From Paenibacillus stellifer (GTDB lineage Bacteria > Bacillota > Bacilli > Paenibacillales > Paenibacillaceae), in NCBI RefSeq assembly GCF_000758685.1, contig NZ_CP009286.1, positions 1,704,501-1,768,500 on the forward strand: DNA of 64,000 nucleotides, in the 5' to 3' direction. Shown piece after piece: positions 8,012 through 16,421 of this stretch. The notes beneath the pieces are model-generated. The model made no database searches. It saw nothing but the letters and a program-made list of their open reading frames with translations, and was not told where the DNA came from. The stretch's first letter is position 1, and each line of letters opens with the position of its first letter. Made by a program: the position numbers and the translations under genes.

Positions 8012-8420
8012 ATGATTAAAGCGATCGTTGGCTCGAATCAGTATCGAGAAACCGATAAGATCCGTGTAACCATCTGGAACGAATATGTAAGCGAGAAGAC
8101 AAAGGCTGAGGTCGCTGCCGTCTATCCTCATGGTATTCATCATGCACTTGCCGAAGGTTTGGCCCCTTATGGCTTTCTTATTCGTACGGCAAAGGATGAG
8201 ATTGTTGAGCGTGTGTACCAAAGGGTGCTTGAAGGAATGGGGCTCATCGTCCTGCACTCCGGGCATTTCTCCAAGCTGTTTCGATTTTCAGCCTGGTCAT
8301 GAGTCTTATCCCACCTATTATAATGAGCAGATTGTGGTCGTTGTTGCCAATGCGGTCAAATGGGCGGCATTAGCGCATGGGGCAGCGCCTGTATTTGGAT
8401 TTACTCCCAAGCAATTTTAA
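8012..8420 (+). pseudogene. ThuA-domain (trehalose-utilisation-like) gene, internally deleted
   Basis: The first part reads as a ThuA N-terminus (VTIWNEYV, YPHGIHHALAEGL, GLIVLHSGHFSK). The ThuA C-terminus (PGHESYPTYYNEQ, VVANAVKWAA) continues in another frame from about 8285. About 90-100 residues between them are missing compared with the usual ThuA length of about 240, so the gene carries an out-of-frame internal deletion. ThuA-like proteins usually sit with sugar oxidoreductases, and the next gene is a broken GMC oxidoreductase, so this was once a sugar-oxidation operon. GGGGATTGGAAGG precedes the start. Confidence 0.8.
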
Positions 8421-8442
8421 AAGTGATAGGGGGTGTCGTGTG

Positions 8443-9398
8443 ATGCGTCATATTCCTTATTGCCCGCTGCCGCCTCCTACCCGAGAGAATACCTGGATAC
8501 CGGTTGCATCCTTAGACGAAATGGCTTCTAAAGAATACGATGTACTCGTGGTTGGGACCGGTGCCGGTGGAGGGGCTGCCCTCTGGAGATTGTGCGAACA
8601 GTTGCAGAAGACGGAGAAACGGATCGGTGTTGTCGAACGGGGGAGCCTGCTGCTGCCCACAAATGCTTTCAACATTCCGACGGGAACAACAGCTGGCAGT
8701 CTATACAACAACCCGCAGATCGGCATTCGATTGGGCGACGCGCTTCCTCAATTTCCGGGGACCCGTCTGGTCTATGCGCTCGGCGGCCGTACGTTGTTCT
8801 GGGGGGCGGTTTGTCCGCGTATTCCTTCTGCTTAATTCGGGGATTCCCGGAAGAGCGATCGGACACTACCTCACCAACCACTCCATCGTCAGGGGAATCG
8901 GTCAAATCAGCAGTACGGATTTACCGGAAATATTGGGTATGTAAGTGGGATGACAATGTTATGCTCACATTGGGTAAGGTGCAGTCCCGGTATGAGAACC
9001 GAGTATTTCTCGATCCGAACCGGCGGGACGTATACGGATTGCCCAAGCTGCAAGTTCAATTCAGCTACAGTCCCGAGGATTGGGCGATCATAGAGGAATC
9101 TGCGGCAGTCCTTCGAAATGTAGCCTCGCTAATAGGCTTGAAGCTGGAGGTATCCGCCGAAGGGTCAGATGTTTGTTTGTTCCTGCCCGGGGCGGATAAT
9201 CACGAATCGGGAACTTGCCGGATGGGAACGGACCCCTGGACCTCTGTCACAAACCCGATAGGCTCCGTACACGGAATAACCGGATTATATATTACGGATA
9301 ACAGCGTGCTGCCCAGTATGGGTGCGGTTAATCCGACGCTGTCCACCGTGGCTTTAGCGATTCGGACGGCGGATTATATAGCAAGCGAATGCAGATAA
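8443..9398 (+). pseudogene. GMC-family FAD oxidoreductase, broken into three frames
   Basis: The N-terminal FAD-binding motif is seen as VVGTGAGGGAALWRL in frame one, up to a stop at 8835. A middle piece (GIPGRAIGHYLTNHS) lies in a second frame near 8840-8944, and the GMC C-terminal domain (DNHESGTCRMGTD, NPTLSTVALAIRTADYI) lies in a third frame up to 9398. Intact relatives are 500-570 residues; here about 200 residues are deleted and two frameshifts are present. The enzymes oxidise sugars or other alcohols using FAD. It follows the broken ThuA gene directly, consistent with a decayed two-gene operon. Confidence 0.85.
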
Positions 9399-10320
9399 GG
9401 ATTATTCGTGTGTTTCTGGCGGTGCAGTGTAAGCGTCATTTTAAAATACGGATGAGGGCCGTATCATGAGTTTTATAATGGCGATTACTTCTTCATTGAA
9501 GCTGTGCTCAGGCTGCTCGGCAAGGAACAACGCAAATATTGGCTGAACACGATAGTTAATGAAATACACAAGGCGACGGTGGCGAGCAGTTTGCCGTATA
9601 GAGTTCCCTTGTTAACAGTATCGCCAATTTTCATGATGACTCCTTGCGGATTGTCAAAGTAAGGTCAGCCGGACCATGTCCTGACAATTCGCATTTCATT
9701 GAGTGTAAGACTCTTAGCAATTTTACCACTACTCGGATGAGTATAAGAAGCCTACCTGTTAAAAATCCTTGGCATTCGGCCTCGCTTCTGAACGGATTAA
9801 GAGGGCAACGAGACACACAAAAGCTTCAGGATCTAATGACCCAGGACTTATCCTACAGATTGCCCAAAATTTCAGGCTACACTATATAGTTCGATATTCA
9901 TAAATTATGATGTTCTACTCCAATATATTGTTACTATGGATTCATTTCACGTGAAAATAATTAATTTTTTTTTGTAGCTACCGTAATATTCTTTAGGGTT
10001 GTATACAACCCTTGGGAAGCCACACCATACTGAGCTCCTGTGATAATAAGACATAAAGGTACATACTCAATGTTTGCAGCAAGTCCATAATCGGCGTCAA
10101 TGCTTCACTTGTGGCGATTCACCCTGCCGGAAATCACCGATAATGCGATGACCGTAGACCTAGTATTTTGACCGAATCCACTCTTCGGGATAAGTCCTTG
10201 CTCTGAAACGGCACCGTTTAACAGAAAATCAATCCTCAGATTTTAATTGGTCAAGCTATTAGTTCCATCGCAGTCCGGTAGATCGTTAGCGAGCTAAGCT
10301 AGTCAACAGAGAAAGAATGA
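9399..10320. other. Decayed intergenic stretch with protein-like scraps
   Basis: No intact gene is seen. On the plus strand near 9464-9540 a frame reads YHEFYNGDYFFIEAVLRLLG, which resembles the C-terminus of a GH88-like hydrolase but is too short to be sure. On the minus strand, 9961 to about 10107 is open and reads ITGAQYGVASQGLYTTLKN before its stop, protein-like but unrecognised. The remainder has no recognisable motif. Confidence 0.4.
9485..9634 (-). pseudogene. Possible N-terminal remnant of a membrane sensor or regulator (49 aa)
   Basis: An AAGGAG ribosome binding site sits 5 bases before the ATG. The product begins MKIGDTVNKGTLYGKLLATV and runs into one hydrophobic segment, then stops after 49 residues. 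The start resembles N-termini of YesM-type sensors or membrane-bound AraC regulators, whose first helix follows a basic segment. With no extracytoplasmic or signalling domain it is probably a truncated remnant, though a small membrane protein is possible. Confidence 0.4.
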
Positions 10321-10335
10321 GGAGGTGGCTCCACA

Positions 10336-11421
10336 GTGTCGGTTAACGAATACGAAAGCTTTATCGGTAAACGTTTAGGGAGCAATATTTATGGCAGCAA
10401 CGGAACATTATTAATTGCCAAGAATACGATTTTGCGTAAGAGCCATATTGAGAAGCTGGCCAATTTTAAAATCAATCTGGGTAATGTGGAAGCCGCAGTC
10501 ATTGAGGGTCCCGATGGGCAGCAAGCTCCTTCGGACAATAACCTTCCTGCAGTGGGCTTATCCCTACGACGCTCCTCTATCGAAAATCGCAAAAAGGTTA
10601 AGCGGACAGAGATGCATCTGCATGAAATTGATGATCTCGTAAGGGATAATGGCGTGGTCCCTATTGCCGATCTCGAAGAGAAAATACTTCCTTTTATTAA
10701 TGAAACTGCGAAGAGATACAATCTATTCGAAGTATTCACCGAGCTTAGAGAACAAGGTGATTTTCGTTACAAGCAGAGCATCGGCGTTGCCGTCATAGCC
10801 ACATCAGTTGGCAAATGGCTGAAGCTGGATGAAGAGGAACTGGGCCTGTTGACGATCGCTGCAAGCCTGTATGATATCGGTTCGGTCAAGCTTCCTTCTT
10901 CCCTGATCAATAAACCGGCAAGATTTGACTATCATGAATACGAGATCATGAAGCAGCATACCGTTCTAGGTTATGAGCTCCTGAAGAATTCGGATGTTGA
11001 CCCCCGAATCGCTTTGGTTGCCCTGCAGCATCATGAGAGAGAAGATGGCAGCGGATACCCGAATGGATTACAAGGGAATCAAATTGATCGACTAAGTAAA
11101 ATTGTTGCCTTGGCGGATGTTTATATGGCCATGATTTCAGAGCGGCCGCATAGACCCGCATTTACTTTTTTCGAGGTGATTAACGAAATTCATGAAGGCA
11201 TTTTGAATAATCGCTTCGATCTGACCATTGGCATGACGTTTTTGGATTCGCTTCTCTCGACTCAAATCGGTTGTGAGGTCGTTCTATCGGATGGACGTAA
11301 GGGTAAGATCTTGTTGACGAACGTGAACTATCCTACTAAGCCTCTCATTGCTTTGGATCAAAATGATTTCATTGATCTAAGCAAAACAGATCTTGTCCAC
11401 ATCAAATATGTTATCGGATAA
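10336..11421 (+). CDS. HD-GYP-like protein with degenerate catalytic histidines
   Basis: A 361-residue protein. A GTG start at 10336 follows AGGAGGTGG by about 8 bases. The C-terminal two thirds are an HD-GYP fold, the cyclic-di-GMP phosphodiesterase family: QHHEREDGSGYPNGL, the KQHTVLGYELL helix and ALADVYMAM are all present. The defining HDxGK motif reads YDIGS, so the metal-binding His and the Lys are lost, and the usual upstream His is replaced in YKQSIGVAV. It is therefore probably not an active phosphodiesterase and may act as a c-di-GMP sensor or scaffold; that is inference. The last 50 residues (CEVVLSDGRKGKIL) form a small beta domain often found behind Gram-positive HD-GYP modules. 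A 95-residue gene follows 9 bases downstream in the same operon. Confidence 0.85.
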   Translation: MSVNEYESFIGKRLGSNIYGSNGTLLIAKNTILRKSHIEKLANFKINLGNVEAAVIEGPDGQQAPSDNNLPAVGLSLRRSSIENRKKVKRTEMHLHEIDDLVRDNGVVPIADLEEKILPFINETAKRYNLFEVFTELREQGDFRYKQSIGVAVIATSVGKWLKLDEEELGLLTIAASLYDIGSVKLPSSLINKPARFDYHEYEIMKQHTVLGYELLKNSDVDPRIALVALQHHEREDGSGYPNGLQGNQIDRLSKIVALADVYMAMISERPHRPAFTFFEVINEIHEGILNNRFDLTIGMTFLDSLLSTQIGCEVVLSDGRKGKILLTNVNYPTKPLIALDQNDFIDLSKTDLVHIKYVIG

Positions 11422-11430
11422 GGAGATAAT

Positions 11431-11718
11431 ATGAATATGATGATGAGTGATGTGTCTGTTTTCCAGCCTTTAAAGACGAACTTCTCCATTTCATCCGAGT
11501 GTTTAGGCAAGGATATTACGTTCCTGTTGGAAATATCCGGCCCGGATTATGATGAAGGAGCGACACTCAAACTTGTGAATACATTGCGCCGCAACGGATT
11601 TTCCACCATTGAGGATGTCGTAAGTGTCAGCGCGAAGCGTATTCAATTGCTAAAGTGGATTGGCGACAAATCGTTTACGCAGCTGCTTGTTCTCCTGAAG
11701 AAAGCTGAACGGAATTGA
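11431..11718 (+). CDS. Small helix-hairpin-helix-like protein, partner of HD-GYP gene
   Basis: A 95-residue protein starting 9 bases after the HD-GYP gene, with GGAG before its ATG. The C-terminal half, VNTLRRNGFSTIEDVVSVSA then IQLLKWIGDKSFTQLLVLL, follows the pattern of the RNA polymerase alpha C-terminal domain and other helix-hairpin-helix folds, which bind DNA or protein. I do not recognise the N-terminal half. It shares one transcript with the HD-GYP gene, ending at a strong terminator, so the two probably act together, perhaps linking a nucleotide signal to transcription. This function is a guess from fold and position. Confidence 0.7.
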   Translation: MNMMMSDVSVFQPLKTNFSISSECLGKDITFLLEISGPDYDEGATLKLVNTLRRNGFSTIEDVVSVSAKRIQLLKWIGDKSFTQLLVLLKKAERN

Positions 11719-11729
11719 TTGGCGGAAGT

Positions 11730-11779
11730 GGGCCGTCTCTCAGTCATTGCAGATGACTGAGAGACGGCCCTTCTTTTTT
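11730..11779 (+). terminator. Strong terminator of HD-GYP operon
   Basis: A perfect 18-bp stem (GGGCCGTCTCTCAGTCAT and its complement) with a TGCAG loop and a T-rich tail. It may also end transcription from the converging AraC gene. Confidence 0.9.
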
Positions 11780-11806
11780 GGGGAAAATAGGCTTTCGGCG
11801 ATGGTC

Positions 11807-12634
11807 TCAGTTCTTGGCATAGGCTTCGGCCCGGTAATGCTTGGGGGAGGAGCCCTTCACCTTTTTGAAAATTTTAGAGAACAGTAAAGCATCGTTATAA
11901 CCGACTGACCGGGAAATATCTGCTATTGAAAGCTCTGCGTTACCCATCATTTCACAAGCCTTATTGATTCGATAGCGAATCAGGTAATCCTGAATGCTTA
12001 GTTGCAGCCGTTGTTTGAATAACGAGCACAAATAGCTTCGATTAAGTCCAATGAACTGAGCGATGTCCTCAATCGTAATTTTCTGGGGATAGTTCATTTC
12101 GATAAAGTCCTTTACCTTCTCCACATAAATCTCCGCCCGCGTCTCCTTAAGTTCAGGGGAAGCCGCCGGACCGAATTCCACGAGCAGTGATAACAATAAA
12201 TAGAGCAGCCCAGTCAGCCTCGTCTCCCGGGCTTTGCCGAATTCTCTCGAATCGTTCATCAACTGCAAATACCGGTAAATCCTATCATCTGCGTCATAGT
12301 GAAAGATCGGGGAAGTCTTCAACAGACCCGCTTGCTTGAGAAGCAGTTTCGCCGAAGTCCCATCAAAGCCAAACCAGCAATAAGACCAGGGGTTGGCTGG
12401 ATCGGCTTGATAGTAGGTGATGATATCGGGAAAAATTAAAAAGCCCTGCCCCTTCCGCAAGCGGTATTGGATACCGCCGACTTCAAAGACTCCCTCACCG
12501 CTTAAGACATAGTGAAGCAAATAGTGGCTCCGTACAGCAGGCCCAAAGAAATGGCCCGGCGTACAGTCCTCCATGCCAAATTGGGTCAGGTGCAGTTCGG
12601 GATGCTGTTTGCTGCGTGGCAAATATTCGATCAC
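11807..12634 (-). CDS. AraC-family regulator of alpha-galactoside use
   Basis: A 275-residue regulator. The N-terminal cupin-like sugar-sensing domain contains HYLLHYVLSGEGVFEVGG and the KGQGFLIFPDIITYYQAD loop; the C-terminal AraC double helix-turn-helix contains ITIEDIAQFIGLNRSYLCSLF and SIADISRSVGYNDALLFSKIF. This is the RafR/MsmR layout. It diverges from a GH36 alpha-galactosidase across about 170 bases, so it most likely activates that gene in response to melibiose or raffinose-type sugars. The gene is full length and ends 28 bases from the facing terminator of the HD-GYP operon. Confidence 0.88.
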   Translation of the reverse strand: MIEYLPRSKQHPELHLTQFGMEDCTPGHFFGPAVRSHYLLHYVLSGEGVFEVGGIQYRLRKGQGFLIFPDIITYYQADPANPWSYCWFGFDGTSAKLLLKQAGLLKTSPIFHYDADDRIYRYLQLMNDSREFGKARETRLTGLLYLLLSLLVEFGPAASPELKETRAEIYVEKVKDFIEMNYPQKITIEDIAQFIGLNRSYLCSLFKQRLQLSIQDYLIRYRINKACEMMGNAELSIADISRSVGYNDALLFSKIFKKVKGSSPKHYRAEAYAKN

Positions 12635-12805
12635 AATAAAAACTCCTCAACGAAAAATATCCAGCATTATAACATATTTAGTGAGTACTATGCCATGTAC
12701 TCTATATCTGAATCTAATATATTATTTTGTGTAGTACTGACTGACATCTTGCATGAGGTTATCAAGTATTAAACCATGTTAACTGGAAAGAAGGGGTAAT
12801 TGGCA

Positions 12806-14989
12806 ATGAGCATTATCGTCCAGGAGCAAACCGGATTGTTTCATCTGCAATCATCCGGCATGAGCTATATTTTTCAAATCGTAGAGGGGTACCCGGTACA
12901 TGTATATTGGGGAAACCGTTTGAAGCACCGGGAACCGATGTCCGATCTGCTGATCCATACTCCGAAAAAAGCAGGTTTGGATCGGCTGCCGCAGGAATAC
13001 CCGCAATACGGGAGCGGAGACTTCCGGAATCCGGCGTACCAGGCTGAGCTTGAAGATGGCACGCGCATTACGGAGTTGAAATATGCAGGCTACCGCATCA
13101 TTAAGGGAAAGCCATCCCTGACCGGATTTCCGGCCGTATATGTCGAGGACGAGGCTGAAGCGGATACGCTTGAACTGGAATTAGTGGATGCGTATTCAGG
13201 TCTCCAAGTTGTGCTAAGCTACAGCATTTTCAGTGACCGCAACGCCATCGTTCGCTCGGCCCGTCTGGTTAATGAGGGGGACAAGAAGCTGCGGCTTCGC
13301 CGTGCCCTGAGTGCCAGTGTTGATTTCCAGGGCACCCGCGATTTCGAGATCACGTACCTGACAGGCGCCTGGGCACGGGAAGGCAATATTACCCGCAAAC
13401 CGCTTCATCAAGGCGAGACAAGGTTCGATAGCAAGCGAGGCATGAGCGGCCATCAATTCAATCCTTTTGCCGCACTGGTCACTCCTCAAACGACGGAATA
13501 CCAAGGTGACGCTTATGGCTTCAGCCTTGTCTACAGCGGCGGCTTTGAAGCGAGTGCGGAAGTGGATTCGTTCGGCTCCACGCGGTTTAACATCGGCGTC
13601 AATTCGTTTGATTTTGCGTGGCTCCTGACTCCGGGGGAGAGCTTCCAGACACCTGAGACGGTTATGGTATACTCCGGACAAGGACTGGGAGAACTGTCGC
13701 GGACGTATCACCGTCTGTATCGGACCCGGCTGTGCCGGGGGAAATATCGGGATCAGGAACGGCCGATACTCGTCAATAACTGGGAAGCTACTTACTTTAA
13801 CTTTAATGCGGATAAGCTGGTGTCGATAGCAGAAGAGGGAGCCAAGCTGGGCATTGAGCTGTTTGTTCTGGATGACGGCTGGTTCGGTAAACGGGATTCT
13901 GACAATTCGTCTCTCGGCGATTGGGTTGAGGACCGCCGGAAGCTTCCGGGTGGCCTTGCGGATGTTGCGGGACGCATCAACCGGCTGGGCCTGAAATTCG
14001 GGCTCTGGGTCGAGCCCGAGATGATCTCGCCGGACAGCGAGTTGTACCGGAAGCATCCGGACTGGTGCCTTCATGTTCCGGGACGGAGACGCAGCGAAGC
14101 GAGATGGCAGCTGGTGCTGGATTATACCCGCCAGGAAGTGCGCGATTATATCTATGACTCGCTTTCCGCCATTTTCTCCAGTGTGCCGGTCTCCTATGTG
14201 AAATGGGACATGAACCGGTGCCTGACGGAAATCGGCTCTGCCGAGCTGCCGCCGGAACGCCAGAGTGAGACCGCCCACCGTTACGTTCTCGGCGTGTATG
14301 AGCTGCTCGAGCGCATCACCACCGCATTTCCGGATATTCTCTTCGAGAGCTGCTGCAGCGGAGGAGGCCGGTTCGATCCCGGTATGCTCTATTACATGCC
14401 GCAGACCTGGACCAGCGATAATACCGATGCAGTGGAGCGGCTGAAGATTCAATACGGCACCAGTCTGGTGTATCCCGCAAGCGCAATCGGAGCGCATGTA
14501 TCGGCCGTGCCGAACCATCAGGTCGGGCGGATGACTCCCCTTGAGTTCCGGGGCGATGTTGCGATGTCCGGAAACTTCGGGTATGAGCTTGATCTTACGA
14601 AATTTACCGAAGAGGAGAAAGAGATCGTCAAGCGCCAGGTTGCAGCCTACAAGGAGATTCGCGGTTTAGTCCAGAAGGGTGATTTGTACCGCCTGAAGAG
14701 TCCATTCGAAGGCAACGAGTCGGCCTGGATGTTCGTCTCCGAGAATAAAGAGGAAGCGCTTGTCTACCATTTCCAGGTGATGGCGGTGCCGCACCCGCCA
14801 CAGAGATATCTGCGGCTGGCCGGGCTTCATCCGGAGCTCGAATATGAGGTTCAGTCCGGAGACAGCGAAGACAAGCCGATCATTGGTGGAGACAGACTGA
14901 TGCACTTGGGACTGCCCCTTGCCTATGAGCAGAAGGATTATGAAAGCGGCTGGTTCCGAATCCGGGCAGTAAATCCCGGGAAAGCTTGA
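12806..14989 (+). CDS. GH36 alpha-galactosidase
   Basis: A 727-residue glycoside hydrolase family 36 enzyme that releases terminal alpha-1,6-galactose from melibiose, raffinose and stachyose. The catalytic nucleophile Asp lies in YVKWDMNR (about residue 468) and the acid/base Asp in WTSDNTD (about residue 538). The family segments LDDGWFGKRD, GLWVEPEMI and ESCCSGGGRFD are also present. No signal peptide is seen, so the enzyme is cytoplasmic. The ATG at 12806 is 9 bases after AAGGGG; the TTG at 12800 is too close to it. No sugar transporter is adjacent, so uptake must be encoded elsewhere. A terminator follows. Confidence 0.95.
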   Translation: MSIIVQEQTGLFHLQSSGMSYIFQIVEGYPVHVYWGNRLKHREPMSDLLIHTPKKAGLDRLPQEYPQYGSGDFRNPAYQAELEDGTRITELKYAGYRIIKGKPSLTGFPAVYVEDEAEADTLELELVDAYSGLQVVLSYSIFSDRNAIVRSARLVNEGDKKLRLRRALSASVDFQGTRDFEITYLTGAWAREGNITRKPLHQGETRFDSKRGMSGHQFNPFAALVTPQTTEYQGDAYGFSLVYSGGFEASAEVDSFGSTRFNIGVNSFDFAWLLTPGESFQTPETVMVYSGQGLGELSRTYHRLYRTRLCRGKYRDQERPILVNNWEATYFNFNADKLVSIAEEGAKLGIELFVLDDGWFGKRDSDNSSLGDWVEDRRKLPGGLADVAGRINRLGLKFGLWVEPEMISPDSELYRKHPDWCLHVPGRRRSEARWQLVLDYTRQEVRDYIYDSLSAIFSSVPVSYVKWDMNRCLTEIGSAELPPERQSETAHRYVLGVYELLERITTAFPDILFESCCSGGGRFDPGMLYYMPQTWTSDNTDAVERLKIQYGTSLVYPASAIGAHVSAVPNHQVGRMTPLEFRGDVAMSGNFGYELDLTKFTEEEKEIVKRQVAAYKEIRGLVQKGDLYRLKSPFEGNESAWMFVSENKEEALVYHFQVMAVPHPPQRYLRLAGLHPELEYEVQSGDSEDKPIIGGDRLMHLGLPLAYEQKDYESGWFRIRAVNPGKA

Positions 14990-15039
14990 TGCACGGAAGC
15001 TGTCTATGCCCGAAGCAGTAAAATACGTCAATAAAACCT

Positions 15040-15070
15040 TGCCCCTTTTTGTGCGAAAAGGGGCATTTTG
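15040..15070 (+). terminator. Terminator of alpha-galactosidase
   Basis: TGCCCCTTTT pairs with AAAAGGGGCA around TGTGCG, followed by TTTTG. Confidence 0.8.
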
Positions 15071-15105
15071 TGCGCAGCGGCCGAATTTTTCCTGGAGGGT
15101 TAGCC

Positions 15106-16002
15106 ATGTTTTTTATCCGAATGATGAACGACATGAAAATGAAGAAGAAATTGGCGATTACGTTCATTTCGGCTGCTGCAAGTAACGAACAATGTTGAGC
15201 GTGTCCGAAAACGGACGGAAGAGCTGATTAAAGTGCCGCTCGACATATCCTACCGCTTAACTGTAGATAACCGGATGATGCGGGTGGCCACCCAAAATTA
15301 AACCCGCTCATTTCCGGTGGATTCAATGGGATGAAAAGGAGTTCTGGTCATTAATGTGGATAAACAGCAATTAAGCTCGATTCTGGACCAGGAGTCGTTC
15401 ACCACATTGATCGTGGATAACCGGAATCGGGTCGTCGGCTCCAATGAAGCGGGGATGTACGGGAAGAATCTGGCTGATATTGAAGGGGATGAGAAGATAC
15501 TCTCCCGTCAGGAAGGAAGCTACAATACAGTCGTCAATGGCAAATCCTCCAAGGTGGTTATCGCCAATCTGAATCCGGAGAATAGCTGGAACGGTCTTCG
15601 GATTATTTCCATTTTTACTGTGTCCGATATTACCCGCGATGCCAATCAAGTGTTCCGGCTCGGCGCAGTCGTGATAACGGCCAGTCTGATATTTGCAGTT
15701 GTGCTTATCTACGCTTCCGCCTCGCTGTTATCAGGCAGGCTTCTCCGTTTAAGCAAGCTTATGTCCAAAGTGGCAACGACAATATTCCTCTCCGCGAAGA
15801 GCTTGAGCGTGTGCGCTGTTATCTGGATATCGAAAAGTTCCGGTATGAAGACCGTCTGGAATATCGCTTGACGGTTGATCCGGAGCTTGCGGACATACCG
15901 GTCCCTCCGATGATCATTCAACCCCTGGTGGAAAACGCCATCATTCATGGCCTTGATAACCGCGAAGAAGGAACCGTCCGCATCACACAGACCTCCAGGG
16001 CC
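15106..16002 (+). pseudogene. YesM-type sensor histidine kinase, heavily decayed
   Basis: A start with GGAGGG gives a basic N-terminus and the beginning of a membrane helix, broken at about 15197. Pieces of the extracellular sensor and second membrane helix are readable at 15356-15770 (TLIVDNRNRVVGSNEAG, then VVITASLIFAVVLIYASA). A final piece in another frame, 15772-15990, holds REELERVRCYLDIEKFRYEDRL and the ATPase N-box region IIQPLVENAIIHGLDNREEG. The HAMP and phospho-acceptor regions are deleted and several frameshifts are present. The C-terminal end is fused to the remnant of an oppositely oriented flavin oxidoreductase. Confidence 0.8.
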
Positions 16003-16087
16003 CATAGGAGACATAACAAATCTGTTCTTAAGGCTCCAGCTTGCCGATTGTCATTGGGGTAAATAAGATTTTGTGTTCTTCCTTCAT
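15975..16087 (-). pseudogene. Old yellow enzyme (NADH:flavin oxidoreductase), N-terminal remnant
   Basis: GGAGG precedes an ATG at 16087. The translation runs KILFTPMTIGKLE and, after one extra base, LKNRFVMSPMGPGGLCD. This is the FMN-binding N-terminus of the old yellow enzyme/2-enoate reductase family (normal length about 350-650 residues). Everything beyond about 40 residues is lost at a junction with the kinase pseudogene. It diverges from the TetR gene at 16156, a pairing typical of TetR-controlled ene-reductases. Confidence 0.7.
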
Positions 16088-16421
16088 GCGATAATCCTCC
16101 TAAGGGAATAATTTGATACAATTCACATCAAATATATATAGAGCGGAGAACGATCATGTCCCCCAAGAAATTAAATTCGCGACAGCTTCAAAGCATACAA
16201 ACGAAGAAAGAAATCTATAACAGCGCCTTGCGTCTGATGAAGACAAAGGATTTAGAGGAGATTAAAATCGGAGAAATTTGTAAGGAGGCCGGGGTTTCAG
16301 GAGGCCGCTGAAGAACTTACAGTTTTTCAATCTTGGTGAGAAGTGAATACGTAAAAAAGACATCCATTCCCAGTATATGGGGGAGGGTGTCTTCTTTTTA
16401 GGGGCGTATTGCTCCTTATCC

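Noticed and set aside
9461..9478. A third 18-base match to the sigK 3' end (GTATCATGAGTTTTATAA).
   Set aside because: In its best reading frame the surrounding sequence continues as a hydrolase-like C-terminus (EFYNGDYFFIEAVLRL), and similarity to sigK does not extend beyond the 18 bases, so I do not count it as a sigK copy.
9631..9889. Two overlapping short ORFs on opposite strands (61 and 81 codons).
   Set aside because: Neither has a ribosome binding site or protein-like composition; only the 49-codon minus-strand ORF at 9485-9634 has a proper start signal.
13214..14518. A 434-codon open frame on the minus strand.
   Set aside because: It lies wholly within the alpha-galactosidase gene, is the antisense shadow of a GC-rich coding sequence, and has no ribosome binding site or recognisable domain.
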